Of a DNA stretch of 22,566 nucleotides, positions 14,079-22,471 are shown piece after piece (within the stretch, counting starts at the first letter, position 1; each line of letters starts with the position of its first letter). A model generated the notes under the pieces. That model saw only the letters and a program-made list of their open reading frames with translations. It made no database searches and was not told where the DNA came from. The DNA is taken from contig JBBIRM010000030.1 in assembly GCA_037441765.1 (NCBI GenBank), positions 1 to 22,566 of the forward strand, given 5' to 3'. A program made the position numbers and the translations under genes. This stretch comes from JBBIRM01 sp037441765 (GTDB taxonomy: Bacteria; Desulfobacterota; BSN033; UBA1163).

Positions 14079-14867
14079 TTTATCCCAAATCCTACGAATC
14101 TTCTCCTTACTGATCTTGAGATAATCCCTGTCCCTCGAAAAGACTTCGAGGGTAATCGTTTCGTCGTAAAGGCTCTGTTTGAGTTCCTTCAATATCTTTT
14201 CAAAGTCGATGATCCCTGCACCGATTGGAAGGTGGTTGTCTTCTTTCCCGAAGTTATCATTGACATGGACATGACTGATCCGATATCCATATCGATGAAT
14301 GAACTCCAGAGCCTTATTCTTTTCAGGCCCAAGATTTGCGTGACCGATATCGAGAGTCAGTCGTAGATCAGGGAAGGTATCGAAGACTTCTTGAAACTCC
14401 CGTGGATGGGAGAGGAAATTGGATTGGGGAAACATATTTTCAATGCAGAGGGTGATTCCGAGGTCCCCTGCTTTTTTTAGAATGGTCCTGATCGATTCCA
14501 TTCCATATTCCTTAGCCTTATCAAAGATAAACTTCCCCAAACCCATAATATATCCCGGATGAAGAACCACCTTTTTAATTCCCAACTCGGCCGAAGCCTC
14601 CAAGGCATTTAAATTTTCCTGGACCGATACCTTCCTCAGGCTCTCATAGAGGTCAGAGGTCCAGACGAAGGTAGGAAGGTGGCCGACAATATCCATCTTA
14701 TAACGCTCGAGGAGGGTGAGAATGGATGTCTTCTGGGATAGGATCTTTTCCGGGGTTGCCTCTGGCGGATCCATTTTTAGTTCGATAAAGTCAAATCCCA
14801 TCTGACCAATCTCTTCTATTTCATCTAAGAGAGGTTTTATTGGAAAATTCATAGCACCATATTTCAT
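14070..14867 (-). CDS. Sugar phosphate isomerase/epimerase-like TIM-barrel protein (AP endonuclease 2 fold)
   Basis: This 265-residue protein has the xylose-isomerase-like TIM-barrel pattern. An early FIELKMDPPE strand (Glu as potential metal ligand) is followed by VGHLPTF, VVLHPGY, LCIENM, LTLDIGHAN, SHVHVNDN and a final TLEVFSRD. The His/Glu/Asp residues at the strand ends match the metal site of this superfamily, which includes endonuclease IV, sugar isomerases and IolE/Hyi-type enzymes. The substrate cannot be inferred; sequence alone does not separate a sugar epimerase from other barrel enzymes. The ATG is preceded by GGAG with 6-nt spacing. It follows the DUF4332 membrane protein gene by 24 bp and may be cotranscribed. 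Confidence 0.82.
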   Translation of the reverse strand: MKYGAMNFPIKPLLDEIEEIGQMGFDFIELKMDPPEATPEKILSQKTSILTLLERYKMDIVGHLPTFVWTSDLYESLRKVSVQENLNALEASAELGIKKVVLHPGYIMGLGKFIFDKAKEYGMESIRTILKKAGDLGITLCIENMFPQSNFLSHPREFQEVFDTFPDLRLTLDIGHANLGPEKNKALEFIHRYGYRISHVHVNDNFGKEDNHLPIGAGIIDFEKILKELKQSLYDETITLEVFSRDRDYLKISKEKIRRIWDKLF

Positions 14868-14891
14868 CTTTCACTCCATGAACAATGAAAA

Positions 14892-16283
14892 TTAAACTTT
14901 TAATTGGATTTTACACTCCGAAAATTTAACTCCAAACTCTCTGACTTTGGCTGAGAGGCGAACTTTTTTCTTTGCTTCTCTAATCCAGATCCTAATCTTT
15001 GCTTTCTTCGGAGCCAGTGGCCCAAAGGCCTTTTCCATTTTTTTATAAAGGTTTTCAGGATTTTCTGAAGCAAGTGCTGAGATGGAATGGATTTCCACCC
15101 TCTCAAGTAGACGAAGGTTCTTAACTCCAAGGCCTTTTAACTGAACAAGTTGAGCCTTTTCAATCCATGATATAAGTTGTTCTTTGGAAATGGAGAGCCT
15201 AAGGGCTAATTCTTCCCTCTCCTTTCTTTCTCCTGTTTTTTTGATGAGGTCTTCAAGGGAAGAAATTCCCACCCTTGAGAGTTCAACCTGATATTTGGGT
15301 TCGATCCAGTATGCATCTTTAAGTCTTGTGTAAAAGGAGTCAACCGTTTTAGAGTCGATGGCCTTAAAGACGAGGATACAGAAAATTCCAATCAGTATTG
15401 CAGTTAAAACCATGGTCAGAGGTCTTGTTCGATTTTCAGGGTGCAATTGGTAACTGGATTCCTCCCAGCCCCTTCCAGATCGGAAAAGAGAAATGAAATT
15501 ATACATTGCGTATGCCTGGACTGCAAATGGAGGAAAACCCAAAAAACCAAGAAGGGGCATTTCAAACCCCTTCGTCTCTTCAAAAAAAGGAACTGTATAG
15601 ATCCATTTCGAACGAGCCCAATAATTCCAGAACTCCCATAGAAGACCACAAATTAGACCTCCCAAAAGAAGGAGGTATATCTTCCTTGGTTTTCCCTCTT
15701 TAAGGTCTCTGAGGAGGGATCTTCCGCCATATAGATATAGTAAGGGTTCCAGAAAGAAGGTAAATCCAAACCAGATGAGGGCGAAGAAGTATCTGGGAAA
15801 GGCTATAGAGAGGATTAGACAGAATAAACCAAGGGCGATTAAGGATAGATGACCTCCCAGGGAGAGGGTTATCCTTTTTATAGAAACTCTTTTAAATAAT
15901 CCGAATGTTTCCAAACATTCTGTTGTTTCAAACAATCCAGGAAGGACAGTTCCGTAAGCAACGGCATAGCCCAACCATCTCTCGAGGGTCAAATGAGGGA
16001 GGTTGATGTAATACCAGTTCTCTAAGGAGAGATTGGCTACTTCGAAGATTAACCAAATGAAGACCGACCAGGGGATCATCAGAAAAAATTCCTTTGTCCG
16101 ATTGATTATCAAGGAGTTACCTTTCGAGTAATAGATCAATGCGTCGAGGATAAGGATGTAGGACCACCAGGCAAAACAGTAAAACCAACTGTAGAATGGA
16201 TCAACCTTATGGAAAAGAAAGATTTCCGAAAGGATGAGTATAAAAATTCCAATTACCCCATGAGGGGGAAAGGTCCTCTTCAT
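14892..16283 (-). CDS. Polytopic membrane protein with C-terminal DUF4332-like domain
   Basis: This 463-residue protein has about eight or nine hydrophobic helices in residues 8-320. They are rich in aromatic residues, for example WFYCFAWWSYILILDALIYY and LWEFWNYWARSKW. A soluble domain follows from about 325. That part has repeated helix-hairpin-helix-like elements: LSRVGISSLEDLI, LSISKEQLISWIEKAQLVQLKGLGVKNLRLLE and HSISALASENPENLYKKM. This pattern matches DUF4332, a domain often annotated as helix-hairpin-helix-like and of unknown function. Fusion to a large membrane domain is not something I recognise. I cannot assign a function. The start ATG at 16283 has no close ribosome site; a GGAGG lies about 24 nt upstream before a tiny reading frame. 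Confidence 0.75.
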   Translation of the reverse strand: MKRTFPPHGVIGIFILILSEIFLFHKVDPFYSWFYCFAWWSYILILDALIYYSKGNSLIINRTKEFFLMIPWSVFIWLIFEVANLSLENWYYINLPHLTLERWLGYAVAYGTVLPGLFETTECLETFGLFKRVSIKRITLSLGGHLSLIALGLFCLILSIAFPRYFFALIWFGFTFFLEPLLYLYGGRSLLRDLKEGKPRKIYLLLLGGLICGLLWEFWNYWARSKWIYTVPFFEETKGFEMPLLGFLGFPPFAVQAYAMYNFISLFRSGRGWEESSYQLHPENRTRPLTMVLTAILIGIFCILVFKAIDSKTVDSFYTRLKDAYWIEPKYQVELSRVGISSLEDLIKKTGERKEREELALRLSISKEQLISWIEKAQLVQLKGLGVKNLRLLERVEIHSISALASENPENLYKKMEKAFGPLAPKKAKIRIWIREAKKKVRLSAKVREFGVKFSECKIQLKV

Positions 16284-16289
16284 TAAGAT

Positions 16290-16312
16290 TTAATTTAGCA
16301 TATCCATCCTCC
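16290..16312 (-). other. GGAGG ribosome site with tiny upstream reading frame
   Basis: On the minus strand GGAGG (16312-16308) is followed by ATG-GAT-ATG-CTA-AAT-TAA, ending 6 nt before the ATG of the membrane protein gene. The second ATG has ideal 6-nt spacing. It may be a leader mini-ORF allowing reinitiation at the main start, or an accident. The main ATG itself lacks a nearby ribosome site. Confidence 0.35.
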
Positions 16313-16423
16313 TCAGACAATTGCTCAGAGAAGATAGTTTTTAAATCCCATTACCATAATTTTTATAATGTTTGAATTAACCATTCTATTAGTTGTCATA
16401 TCTGAAACGGAGATTCCAAAATT

Positions 16424-17836
16424 CTAAAGGGGTGGCCTTCTTAGGTGCCAGGGAGTGGCTTGTTCGTATGCATGGGCAGCCCTAAGCACGGTCTCCTCAT
16501 CAAAAGGCCTACCCACAAATTGTAACCCTATGGGAAGTTGGTCCTTTGAAAAACCACAGGGAACGGTTATGGCAGGAAACCCATTGAGGTTGAAGGGACG
16601 GGTATACTGTGTCAGGAGGGAGATCACATTCACTTTTTGATTGCTTACCAATAGAGATGTCGTTCCAATGGGGAAGGCAGTGACTGGAACAGTAGGGGTG
16701 ACAAGAATATCCAAATTTTTAAAAATATTTAGGCTCTGATGATAAAAGAGAGTTCGAGCCCGCTGGGTCTGAATGTAGTCTGAAGCACTAATGAATATTC
16801 CTGTCTCAAGACGAAGTCTGACAGGAGGATAGATTTGGGGACCGTTCTTTCTAATTAATTCACGATGATAGGCTGTTGCCTCAGCCATCTGAATTAGACT
16901 TGCAATGGCAGTCCCATAGTGATAGAGAGGCCATGAAATCTCAGAAATAATTCCACCCAATTCGGCCAGTTGATCGATCGCCTTCCAAAAGGAATCACTT
17001 ACATCCGACTCAATCGGGACCTCAAAAAATTCTTTCACTACGCCAAGACGAAGTCCTTTTATTTCACCTTTAAGTGCTTGAGTATAATCAGGTGGTGGAA
17101 GGTTGGTTGAGGTAGGGTCATTGGGGTCATATCCTGCTACTGCATTCATAACCATTGCACAGTCTTCAACTGTTCGGGTCATTGGACCAGGGTGATCTTG
17201 GCTCCAGGCAAGCGGAGTCATCCCATATCGGCTGAGGCGGCCATAGGTGGGTTTAAATCCAACGATGCCACATAGAGCAGATGGAATGCGAATCGATCCT
17301 CCAGTATCACTGCCCATCGCAAATGGGCATTGGCCAGAGGCAACAGCAGAGCCATTGCCACCACTTGATCCCCCAGCGATAAGTGCTGTGTTCCAGGGGT
17401 TATGCATATGGCCATACTCCTCATTCTCTCCAGTAGCACCGTAGGCCAGGGGGTGCATATTGAGTTTTCCCAATAGGATACCACCAGCCTTCTTCAATCT
17501 CAGAGTTATAGTGCTATCATAATCGGGAATAAAACCATCAAAAATTTTAGTCCCAGATGTATTTCTTATCCCTTTTACATAGTAAAGGTCTTTAAGACCG
17601 AAAGGGATACCATGAAGGGGACCTAAATATCTTCCTGCTTGGATCTCCTTTTCTGCTTGTTTGGCAGATTCTATGGCCTGATCGGAAACCAGAGTAATGA
17701 ATGAGTTGAGTTGAGGCTCCAGAGAATTAACTCGTGATATATAGGCTTCTACAATCTCAAGAGGAGAGGCTTCCTTTTTTTGAATCAACCGAGAAAGCTC
17801 ACTTATGCTCAACTCGCAGATTTCTTTTGAATCCAT
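16424..17836 (-). CDS. Amidase-signature enzyme (GatA/AtzE-like)
   Basis: This 470-residue protein has the complete amidase signature. The catalytic Lys82 lies in PFGLKDLYY, the cis-Ser157 in AGGSSGGNGSAVASG and the nucleophile Ser181 in GSDTGGSIR. Their spacing (75 and 24 residues) equals that of GatA. It hydrolyses an amide. In a GatCAB complex it would release ammonia from glutamine to transamidate Glu-tRNA(Gln)/Asp-tRNA(Asn). In an AtzE-type pair it would act on small amide/urea compounds. The sequence around GENEEYGHMHNPWNT is more like general amidases than canonical GatA. Its ATG overlaps the stop of the small upstream GatC/AtzG-like gene by one base (TGATG). No gatB lies nearby, so AtzE-like or other amidase function is at least as likely as tRNA amidation. 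Confidence 0.85.
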   Translation of the reverse strand: MDSKEICELSISELSRLIQKKEASPLEIVEAYISRVNSLEPQLNSFITLVSDQAIESAKQAEKEIQAGRYLGPLHGIPFGLKDLYYVKGIRNTSGTKIFDGFIPDYDSTITLRLKKAGGILLGKLNMHPLAYGATGENEEYGHMHNPWNTALIAGGSSGGNGSAVASGQCPFAMGSDTGGSIRIPSALCGIVGFKPTYGRLSRYGMTPLAWSQDHPGPMTRTVEDCAMVMNAVAGYDPNDPTSTNLPPPDYTQALKGEIKGLRLGVVKEFFEVPIESDVSDSFWKAIDQLAELGGIISEISWPLYHYGTAIASLIQMAEATAYHRELIRKNGPQIYPPVRLRLETGIFISASDYIQTQRARTLFYHQSLNIFKNLDILVTPTVPVTAFPIGTTSLLVSNQKVNVISLLTQYTRPFNLNGFPAITVPCGFSKDQLPIGLQFVGRPFDEETVLRAAHAYEQATPWHLRRPPL

Positions 17837-18018
17837 CAGGGAGAAACCTCATGGGAAGGGTAGGGCATGAAGGGCTCAAGCCCAGTTAGGTTTAGTTCTT
17901 CGATTCGCTTTAAATTTGGCAATACCCTTTGAACATAAGCGTAAAGTTCTTCCATATGGGGATCATCCAGATCCAAACCAAATTCTTTTGCAATGGATAA
18001 AAATACTTCCTTTTCCAT
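17836..18018 (-). CDS. Small GatC/AtzG-like partner of the amidase
   Basis: This short protein of 60 residues (68 from the TTG at 18042) reads EKEVFLSIAKEFGLDLDD, then YAYVQRVLPNLKRIEEL and L-GLEPFMPY. GatC and AtzG have the same pattern: an N-terminal helix with a D/P-rich turn, a second helix, then a loop ending in a (D/E)-(L/P)-x-P region that wraps around the amidase. GatC is typically about 90-100 residues, and AtzG-like (DUF4089) proteins are about 60-70, so the length fits AtzG better. The TGATG overlap with the amidase start makes coupled translation and a stable 1:1 complex likely. I chose the ATG at 18018, which follows GGGGATGATGAA; the upstream TTG is an alternative. Confidence 0.7.
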   Translation of the reverse strand: MEKEVFLSIAKEFGLDLDDPHMEELYAYVQRVLPNLKRIEELNLTGLEPFMPYPSHEVSP

Positions 18019-18078
18019 TTCATCATCCCCGGACTTATTCAAATTCTACCGTGCTTGCATGTAATTGGATTACTGCCA

Positions 18079-18732
18079 TTATTCGATCCATCGCACAGAT
18101 TTCTCAAAATTATCTCTCTGAGATTTAAAATTGTTGATCGGGACATTCCAATCTGGATAACCTAAAGCCAAACCAATCACAACATTTTTATTATCAGGGA
18201 TGTTCAGAAGTTCTTTGATCTCATCTTCATAAGCAACAATCAAACCAATTGGGCAGGTCCATAATCCAAATTCATGAGCGGTAAGGATCAAATAACCCAG
18301 GATGATCCCTATGTCTACCAAACGGCTTTTTGGGAATGAGTCATCCAGACAGATAAGGATGGCTACAGGAGCTCCATAGAAATTGCAACTTCCTTCATTG
18401 ATAAATTGGTCAGGATTAACTTTCATCTCTTCGAAAAATGGTTTCATCAACTCAAGAGTTTTAGCCCCCCGCTTAGCCATTGTTTTTGGAAGGGGTTTGA
18501 CATTGCCAGGGCTACAGGAGATCTGCTTCTCACGGTAGGCTTTGATGAGTCTTCGGCTCAATCGTTCTTTCTCTTCTCCGGTAACAATGATAAATTCCCA
18601 TGGCTGGAGATTGATGGCAGAAGGAGCAAGGCTTGCATATCTCAGGACTTCTTCAATTTTCTCCCTCGCTACAGGCTCGGGTTTGAAAGCCCTGATACTC
18701 TTTCTTTCCTGAATTACTTTCAGAAGGTCCAT
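18079..18732 (-). CDS. Nitroreductase-family FMN protein
   Basis: This 217-residue protein starts DLLKVIQERKSIRAFKPEPV, the classic RxSxRxF FMN-binding entry of nitroreductases. It continues with LAPSAINLQPWEFIIVTG and later DIGIILGYLILTAHEFGLWTCPIG and VIGLALGYPD. These elements place it in the nitroreductase superfamily, whose members use FMN and NAD(P)H to reduce nitro, quinone or other substrates, or act as dehalogenases or in FMN biology. The size is normal. AAGGAG upstream of the ATG at 18732 gives a good start. It is a single gene, not clearly linked to its neighbours. Substrate unknown. Confidence 0.87.
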   Translation of the reverse strand: MDLLKVIQERKSIRAFKPEPVAREKIEEVLRYASLAPSAINLQPWEFIIVTGEEKERLSRRLIKAYREKQISCSPGNVKPLPKTMAKRGAKTLELMKPFFEEMKVNPDQFINEGSCNFYGAPVAILICLDDSFPKSRLVDIGIILGYLILTAHEFGLWTCPIGLIVAYEDEIKELLNIPDNKNVVIGLALGYPDWNVPINNFKSQRDNFEKSVRWIE

Positions 18733-18787
18733 TGTAGACTCCTTTTAAGATTTAATAAAAAATATAAGAATTATCAATTAGTTGAAT

Positions 18788-18817
18788 TAAATAACGAATA
18801 GTTAATCAGGTTGTCAA
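18788..18817 (-). promoter_or_regulatory. Possible sigma-70 promoter upstream of the nitroreductase gene
   Basis: On the minus strand TTGACA (18817-18812), an 18-nt spacer and TATTTA (18793-18788) form a plausible promoter in the 146-bp gap before the nitroreductase ATG. The -35 is perfect and the -10 weak. A second TTGAC precedes it by a few bases. AT-rich context makes chance matches likely. Confidence 0.4.
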
Positions 18818-18878
18818 GGTCAATTAATGAGATATCTCCCCAGTCCTTCAATAAATTTTTCAGAAATCTCTTAAATTC

Positions 18879-20030
18879 TTAAGGTTTAAAATATTTTTTA
18901 ATAGAGGAGACAATTGTTTTGGCCATTTTTTCTTGGAAGTCGCTCTGGTTAAGAAGGTATTCATCTTCTCTATTGCTTATAAAGGCCATTTCCACTAAAA
19001 CGGAGGGGATGTCAGGAGCCCTTAAGACAATGAAGTTTGCCTGGCGGTAGTTAGGGTACTTCAATCCATTTATGTTTTTAATATTATCAATGAGAATTTC
19101 CGCAAATCGAAAACTCTCCTTCATTGAATTGTTTTGCATGAGATCTAATAGAATTTGGTTTAGGTTTGGGTCCTTTACCAAAGATGTAGGTCTCAGGAAA
19201 GCCCCGCCTAAGATATTGGACATATTTTCTTTATCGGCTAAGATCTTGGCCGCCTCGTCTGTTGCCCCTGAAAGAGAGAGGCAGTAAACCGAAGATCCTC
19301 GGGCCTGAGGGTTAAAACTTCCATCGGTATGGAGGCTGATAAAAAGGTCTGCACCATATTCCCTCGCAATTTTAATCCTGTCCTCCAGAGGTATGAAATA
19401 ATCTCCTTTTCTTGTAAGAAAACCTTGTATTCCTTTTTCCTTTTTTAAGAATCGAATAATTTTCTCCCCGACTTTAAGGACTATATCCTTTTCCATCGTC
19501 TTTTTAGGCCCTATAGCCCCTGGATCTTCTCCACCATGACCTGGGTCAATTACAACAATCTTGGTTCCCTTTGGGGTTGCCTCCCTCTGTTTCTGTCTAT
19601 CCTCCTGCTCCTTTTTCTCCTGGGCAAGGTCAACCAGATCAATGACGAGACGATGGGGTTTATCAAGGTAGGGCTTCAAAGGAAATATATTTACTTGAAG
19701 AGGTTTTTTTTGATGAAGAATTATCTGGACTTTATCCTTTTCTATTTCCGTAATACTCAACCCTATCAGGAAAGGGTCATTGATATTTAACTTCCTTTTT
19801 GGGGTGCGGAGAGAAACCTCTTTAAGGATCAATTGATACTGAAGTGGTTTATCAAACTGGAGAGTTTCATATCGAATGGGTTCAGAAAGGTCCAGAACAA
19901 TTCGGGTATGGTCCGGAGCAGACCAGAACCTTATATCGGTGATCCGAACAAGGGATGAGGGTTGGGATAGGTAAGGAGGAAAGGTGATCCCAACGAAAGA
20001 GATAAAAATAATTATGAGAAAGTTTCTCAT
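18879..20030 (-). CDS. N-acetylmuramoyl-L-alanine amidase (AMIN + Amidase_3, AmiC-like)
   Basis: This 383-residue protein has an N-terminal signal (hydrophobic residues 3-20). An AMIN-type beta domain covers about 28-135 (ITDIRFWSAPDHTRIVLDLS). A charged linker (EKKEQEDRQKQRE) leads to the Amidase_3 catalytic domain at about 157-383. Zinc ligands are visible as His165 in IDPGHGGEDPGA, Glu180 in KTMEKDIVLK and His234 in SLHTDG. The catalytic Glu is at about 347 in VLVEMAFISN. It is exported to the periplasm, where AMIN targets it to the division site or wall, and it cleaves the amide bond between muramic acid and the stem peptide. It follows the molybdopterin oxidoreductase gene by 48 bp on the same strand. 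It is ordinary for its family. Confidence 0.92.
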   Translation of the reverse strand: MRNFLIIIFISFVGITFPPYLSQPSSLVRITDIRFWSAPDHTRIVLDLSEPIRYETLQFDKPLQYQLILKEVSLRTPKRKLNINDPFLIGLSITEIEKDKVQIILHQKKPLQVNIFPLKPYLDKPHRLVIDLVDLAQEKKEQEDRQKQREATPKGTKIVVIDPGHGGEDPGAIGPKKTMEKDIVLKVGEKIIRFLKKEKGIQGFLTRKGDYFIPLEDRIKIAREYGADLFISLHTDGSFNPQARGSSVYCLSLSGATDEAAKILADKENMSNILGGAFLRPTSLVKDPNLNQILLDLMQNNSMKESFRFAEILIDNIKNINGLKYPNYRQANFIVLRAPDIPSVLVEMAFISNREDEYLLNQSDFQEKMAKTIVSSIKKYFKP

Positions 20031-20078
20031 CCTTTTGAGTTATCGATACCATACCAGAAGGAATCTGTCAAACCCAAT

Positions 20079-22166
20079 TCATCCTGTTCTTTTGACCCGA
20101 CAAGGTATTCCCCTCAAAAGTGTTGATCCAATGGCAGGATCATAGGGAGGGTTGTTGTCGGTCAGGATATTGAGGTTTGATTCCTTCCAACCGAACAGTT
20201 CAAGGTCATTCCTCTCAGGAAACCACCAACCAAAACTAACAATGACTACCCTTGGATCTATTTCACTATTTAGTTTTGCCTTCTGAGATATGGCTCCCAT
20301 TTTTGTCTCAATGGAGACCCAATCCCCTTCATTAATCTTATGTTCCAATGCAGTTTCAGGGTGGATAATGACAACAGGATCAGGAGATTTTTTCCTGAGA
20401 GAAGAAATGTTTCGAAAAGAGGAGTGGAAATAAAAAGGGTCTTTTGCAGAAGTGAGGATTAGAGGATATTCTTTCGTGCTATCCTGCAGGTTAAAATGAA
20501 ATTCTTGCCATTCTTGATAAGTAGGAAGTGGGGCATAGACCCATTCTTTTAACTGCTGGGAATAGATTTCGAAATTCTTGGATGGGGTGTTAAACCCCTT
20601 AATCTCATAGGTTCGATATTCCCATCTTCCTTTTAAGATCCCTACTTTTTTGAAATCCTCATAGGTCAACCCTGAAGGTTTAAGGATTTCATCGAGGCAT
20701 TCTCTAATGTCATTCCAGAAATATTCTTCAAGGCCCAACCTTTTTCCTAACTCGTTTAGAATTTTTGTATCTGGCCAGCATTCCCCTAATGGCTCAACGA
20801 TCTTGGGTCTGGCGAGGATAAATCCATGGGGAAGACCAAAATGGCCAATATCATCGAATTCGAAGTGGGTAGCTGCAGGAAGAATAATATCGGCCAATTG
20901 GGCAGTGGGAGTAAAAAATATTTCAGAGACTACGAGAAAGTCGAGCCTTCTTAGGGCTTCAAAAGTCTCTTTGGCGTTGGCATAACTGAGCAAAGGATTG
21001 GCCCCCTGGATATACATGAACCTGATGGGGTAGGGTTTTCTTGTGAGAATGGCTTTAATAATCATTTGTGAAGGGACAAAGCCCATCATCGTTGCCAATC
21101 GAAACTCAGGGGTCAGGATCTTTTCTCTTTTGTCAGGAAACTTTTTGCTCTGAACCAATTCGCCTGGTCTCATTAGGGAAGGCCCTGCCCGGTAAACATT
21201 TCCACCAGGAACCTCCAAGTTTCCACTTATGGCCATCAGGATTAACAAAGCCCTTGCACATTGAACGCTATTGAAGTTGTGTTCCAGGGCATTCCCCCAC
21301 TGGATGCAGGCAGGTTTGCTCTTAGCAAAGAGTCGAGCCGCCTCAACTATCTCCTTTTTTGAAATCCAGGTGATTTCAGATATCCTATCCAGTGAATAGG
21401 CCTTAAGATGCTCTGCCAATTCAGGGAAACCTATCGTCCATTTTTCGACAAAATCTTTATCAAAGAGGTTCTCATCCACCATTACCTTCAACATTCCCAA
21501 TGCAAGGGCAAGGTCTGTCCCTGGATTGGGTCTTAACCAGAGATCTGCCTTTGATGCTACTGGACTCTTTCTCGGATCTATCACAATCAGTTTTGCTCCT
21601 CGGTCGATCGCCCTCTTTAAATTGATCCCTAAGATTCCCTCCTCATTGGTATGGAAGAGATTACTTCCCCAAACCAGGACCAGGGAAGGGGGGTGATCAT
21701 AATCGGGAATGGGAAAGAATCCACAGGTAAGATTTGATGCAGTCTCCCTGGGCATGTGACAGATATTCCCAGGTGTAGTAATATTAGGAACGTTGAGGAG
21801 ATTTGCCAGTCGAATCATTAAATAGAGTTCCAATCCCTTAGGTGTCCCCTGTGCAAAGGAGATTGCTCTTTGACCCTCACGATCGATCGTCTCTTTAATC
21901 CTCCCGACTATCAAATCCAATGCCTCATCCCAGGTGATACGTTTCCATTTCCCTTCACCTCTCTCCCCTGTTCTTACCATTGGATATTTAAGCCTATCTG
22001 GATGGTTTATCCTTTCGGCCTGGGCAATTCCCTTTTGACAAAGACTTCCTCTATTTAAGGGGGATTCTGGGTCTCCTTCAATCCTTATAATCTTTCCATT
22101 TTCTACATGAACTAAAATTCCACAGCCTCCATGGTCCATTCGGGCACAAAAGGTCTTTACGATCAT
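20079..22166 (-). CDS. Molybdopterin (bis-MGD) oxidoreductase, acetylene-hydratase-like branch, atypical Fe-S motif
   Basis: This 695-residue DMSO-reductase-family protein starts MIVKTFCARMDHGGCG. The N-terminal cluster motif shows C7, C15 and C43, but Asp11 where the second Cys usually sits in CxxCxxxC. Further landmarks are GDPESPLNRGSLCQKG, W-RITWDEAL, TPGNICHMPR with the probable Mo/W ligand Cys136, WGSNLFHTNEEG, IVIDPRKSPVASKADLWLRPNPGTDLALALGML, and a C-terminal MGD-binding region ending RVVIVSFGWW. Acetylene hydratase and related enzymes share the GHIC-x-PR and D-PES-LNRG patterns. No Tat signal is present, so it is probably cytoplasmic. It is not paired with an Fe-S or membrane subunit here, so the reaction is unknown. 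The start is fixed by AGGAGG 5 nt upstream. Confidence 0.88.
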   Translation of the reverse strand: MIVKTFCARMDHGGCGILVHVENGKIIRIEGDPESPLNRGSLCQKGIAQAERINHPDRLKYPMVRTGERGEGKWKRITWDEALDLIVGRIKETIDREGQRAISFAQGTPKGLELYLMIRLANLLNVPNITTPGNICHMPRETASNLTCGFFPIPDYDHPPSLVLVWGSNLFHTNEEGILGINLKRAIDRGAKLIVIDPRKSPVASKADLWLRPNPGTDLALALGMLKVMVDENLFDKDFVEKWTIGFPELAEHLKAYSLDRISEITWISKKEIVEAARLFAKSKPACIQWGNALEHNFNSVQCARALLILMAISGNLEVPGGNVYRAGPSLMRPGELVQSKKFPDKREKILTPEFRLATMMGFVPSQMIIKAILTRKPYPIRFMYIQGANPLLSYANAKETFEALRRLDFLVVSEIFFTPTAQLADIILPAATHFEFDDIGHFGLPHGFILARPKIVEPLGECWPDTKILNELGKRLGLEEYFWNDIRECLDEILKPSGLTYEDFKKVGILKGRWEYRTYEIKGFNTPSKNFEIYSQQLKEWVYAPLPTYQEWQEFHFNLQDSTKEYPLILTSAKDPFYFHSSFRNISSLRKKSPDPVVIIHPETALEHKINEGDWVSIETKMGAISQKAKLNSEIDPRVVIVSFGWWFPERNDLELFGWKESNLNILTDNNPPYDPAIGSTLLRGIPCRVKRTG

Positions 22167-22171
22167 TTCAA

Positions 22172-22177
22172 CCTCCT
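22172..22177 (-). promoter_or_regulatory. AGGAGG ribosome binding site of the molybdopterin oxidoreductase
   Basis: The minus strand reads AGGAGG, 5 nt before the ATG at 22166. This fixes the start and shows that no Tat signal has been missed upstream. Confidence 0.85.
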
Positions 22178-22471
22178 AAAAAGGTTCAATACTTCCTTAA
22201 CATCACAATAGTTTTTTTACAAGTTACACCAATTACAAAATATTTTAGGCCCCAAAAGGGGGTATTTACGAAATCTTAATAATGAATGACCCCAAATTCC
22301 TTGTTCCCCTGCAATTCAAATGTTTAATTACTTATGCCCGAGGCCAAAGTTATTGACGATCGTCTAAGGAGATGGCATACGGACTCATTACAGCGGTTTT
22401 TGTTTTAGAAACTGAAAAGGGGTATGCTCTCTATCAGGGGCTTAATGGTGTAGAAGGGTTCACCCTATATA
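22178..22471. other. Intergenic stretch, nothing confidently identified
   Basis: About 300 bp before the molybdopterin oxidoreductase. It holds AT-rich sequence, a short CCCC-AAAA-GGGG hairpin near 22250 and an AGGGT-TC-ACCCT palindrome near 22456-22467, which follows the stop of the partial minus-strand gene. I see no clear promoter, RNA gene or repeat. Confidence 0.4.

Noticed and set aside
22244..22262. CCCC-AAAA-GGGG hairpin as a terminator
   Set aside because: The stem is only four pairs and no T-tract follows on either strand.
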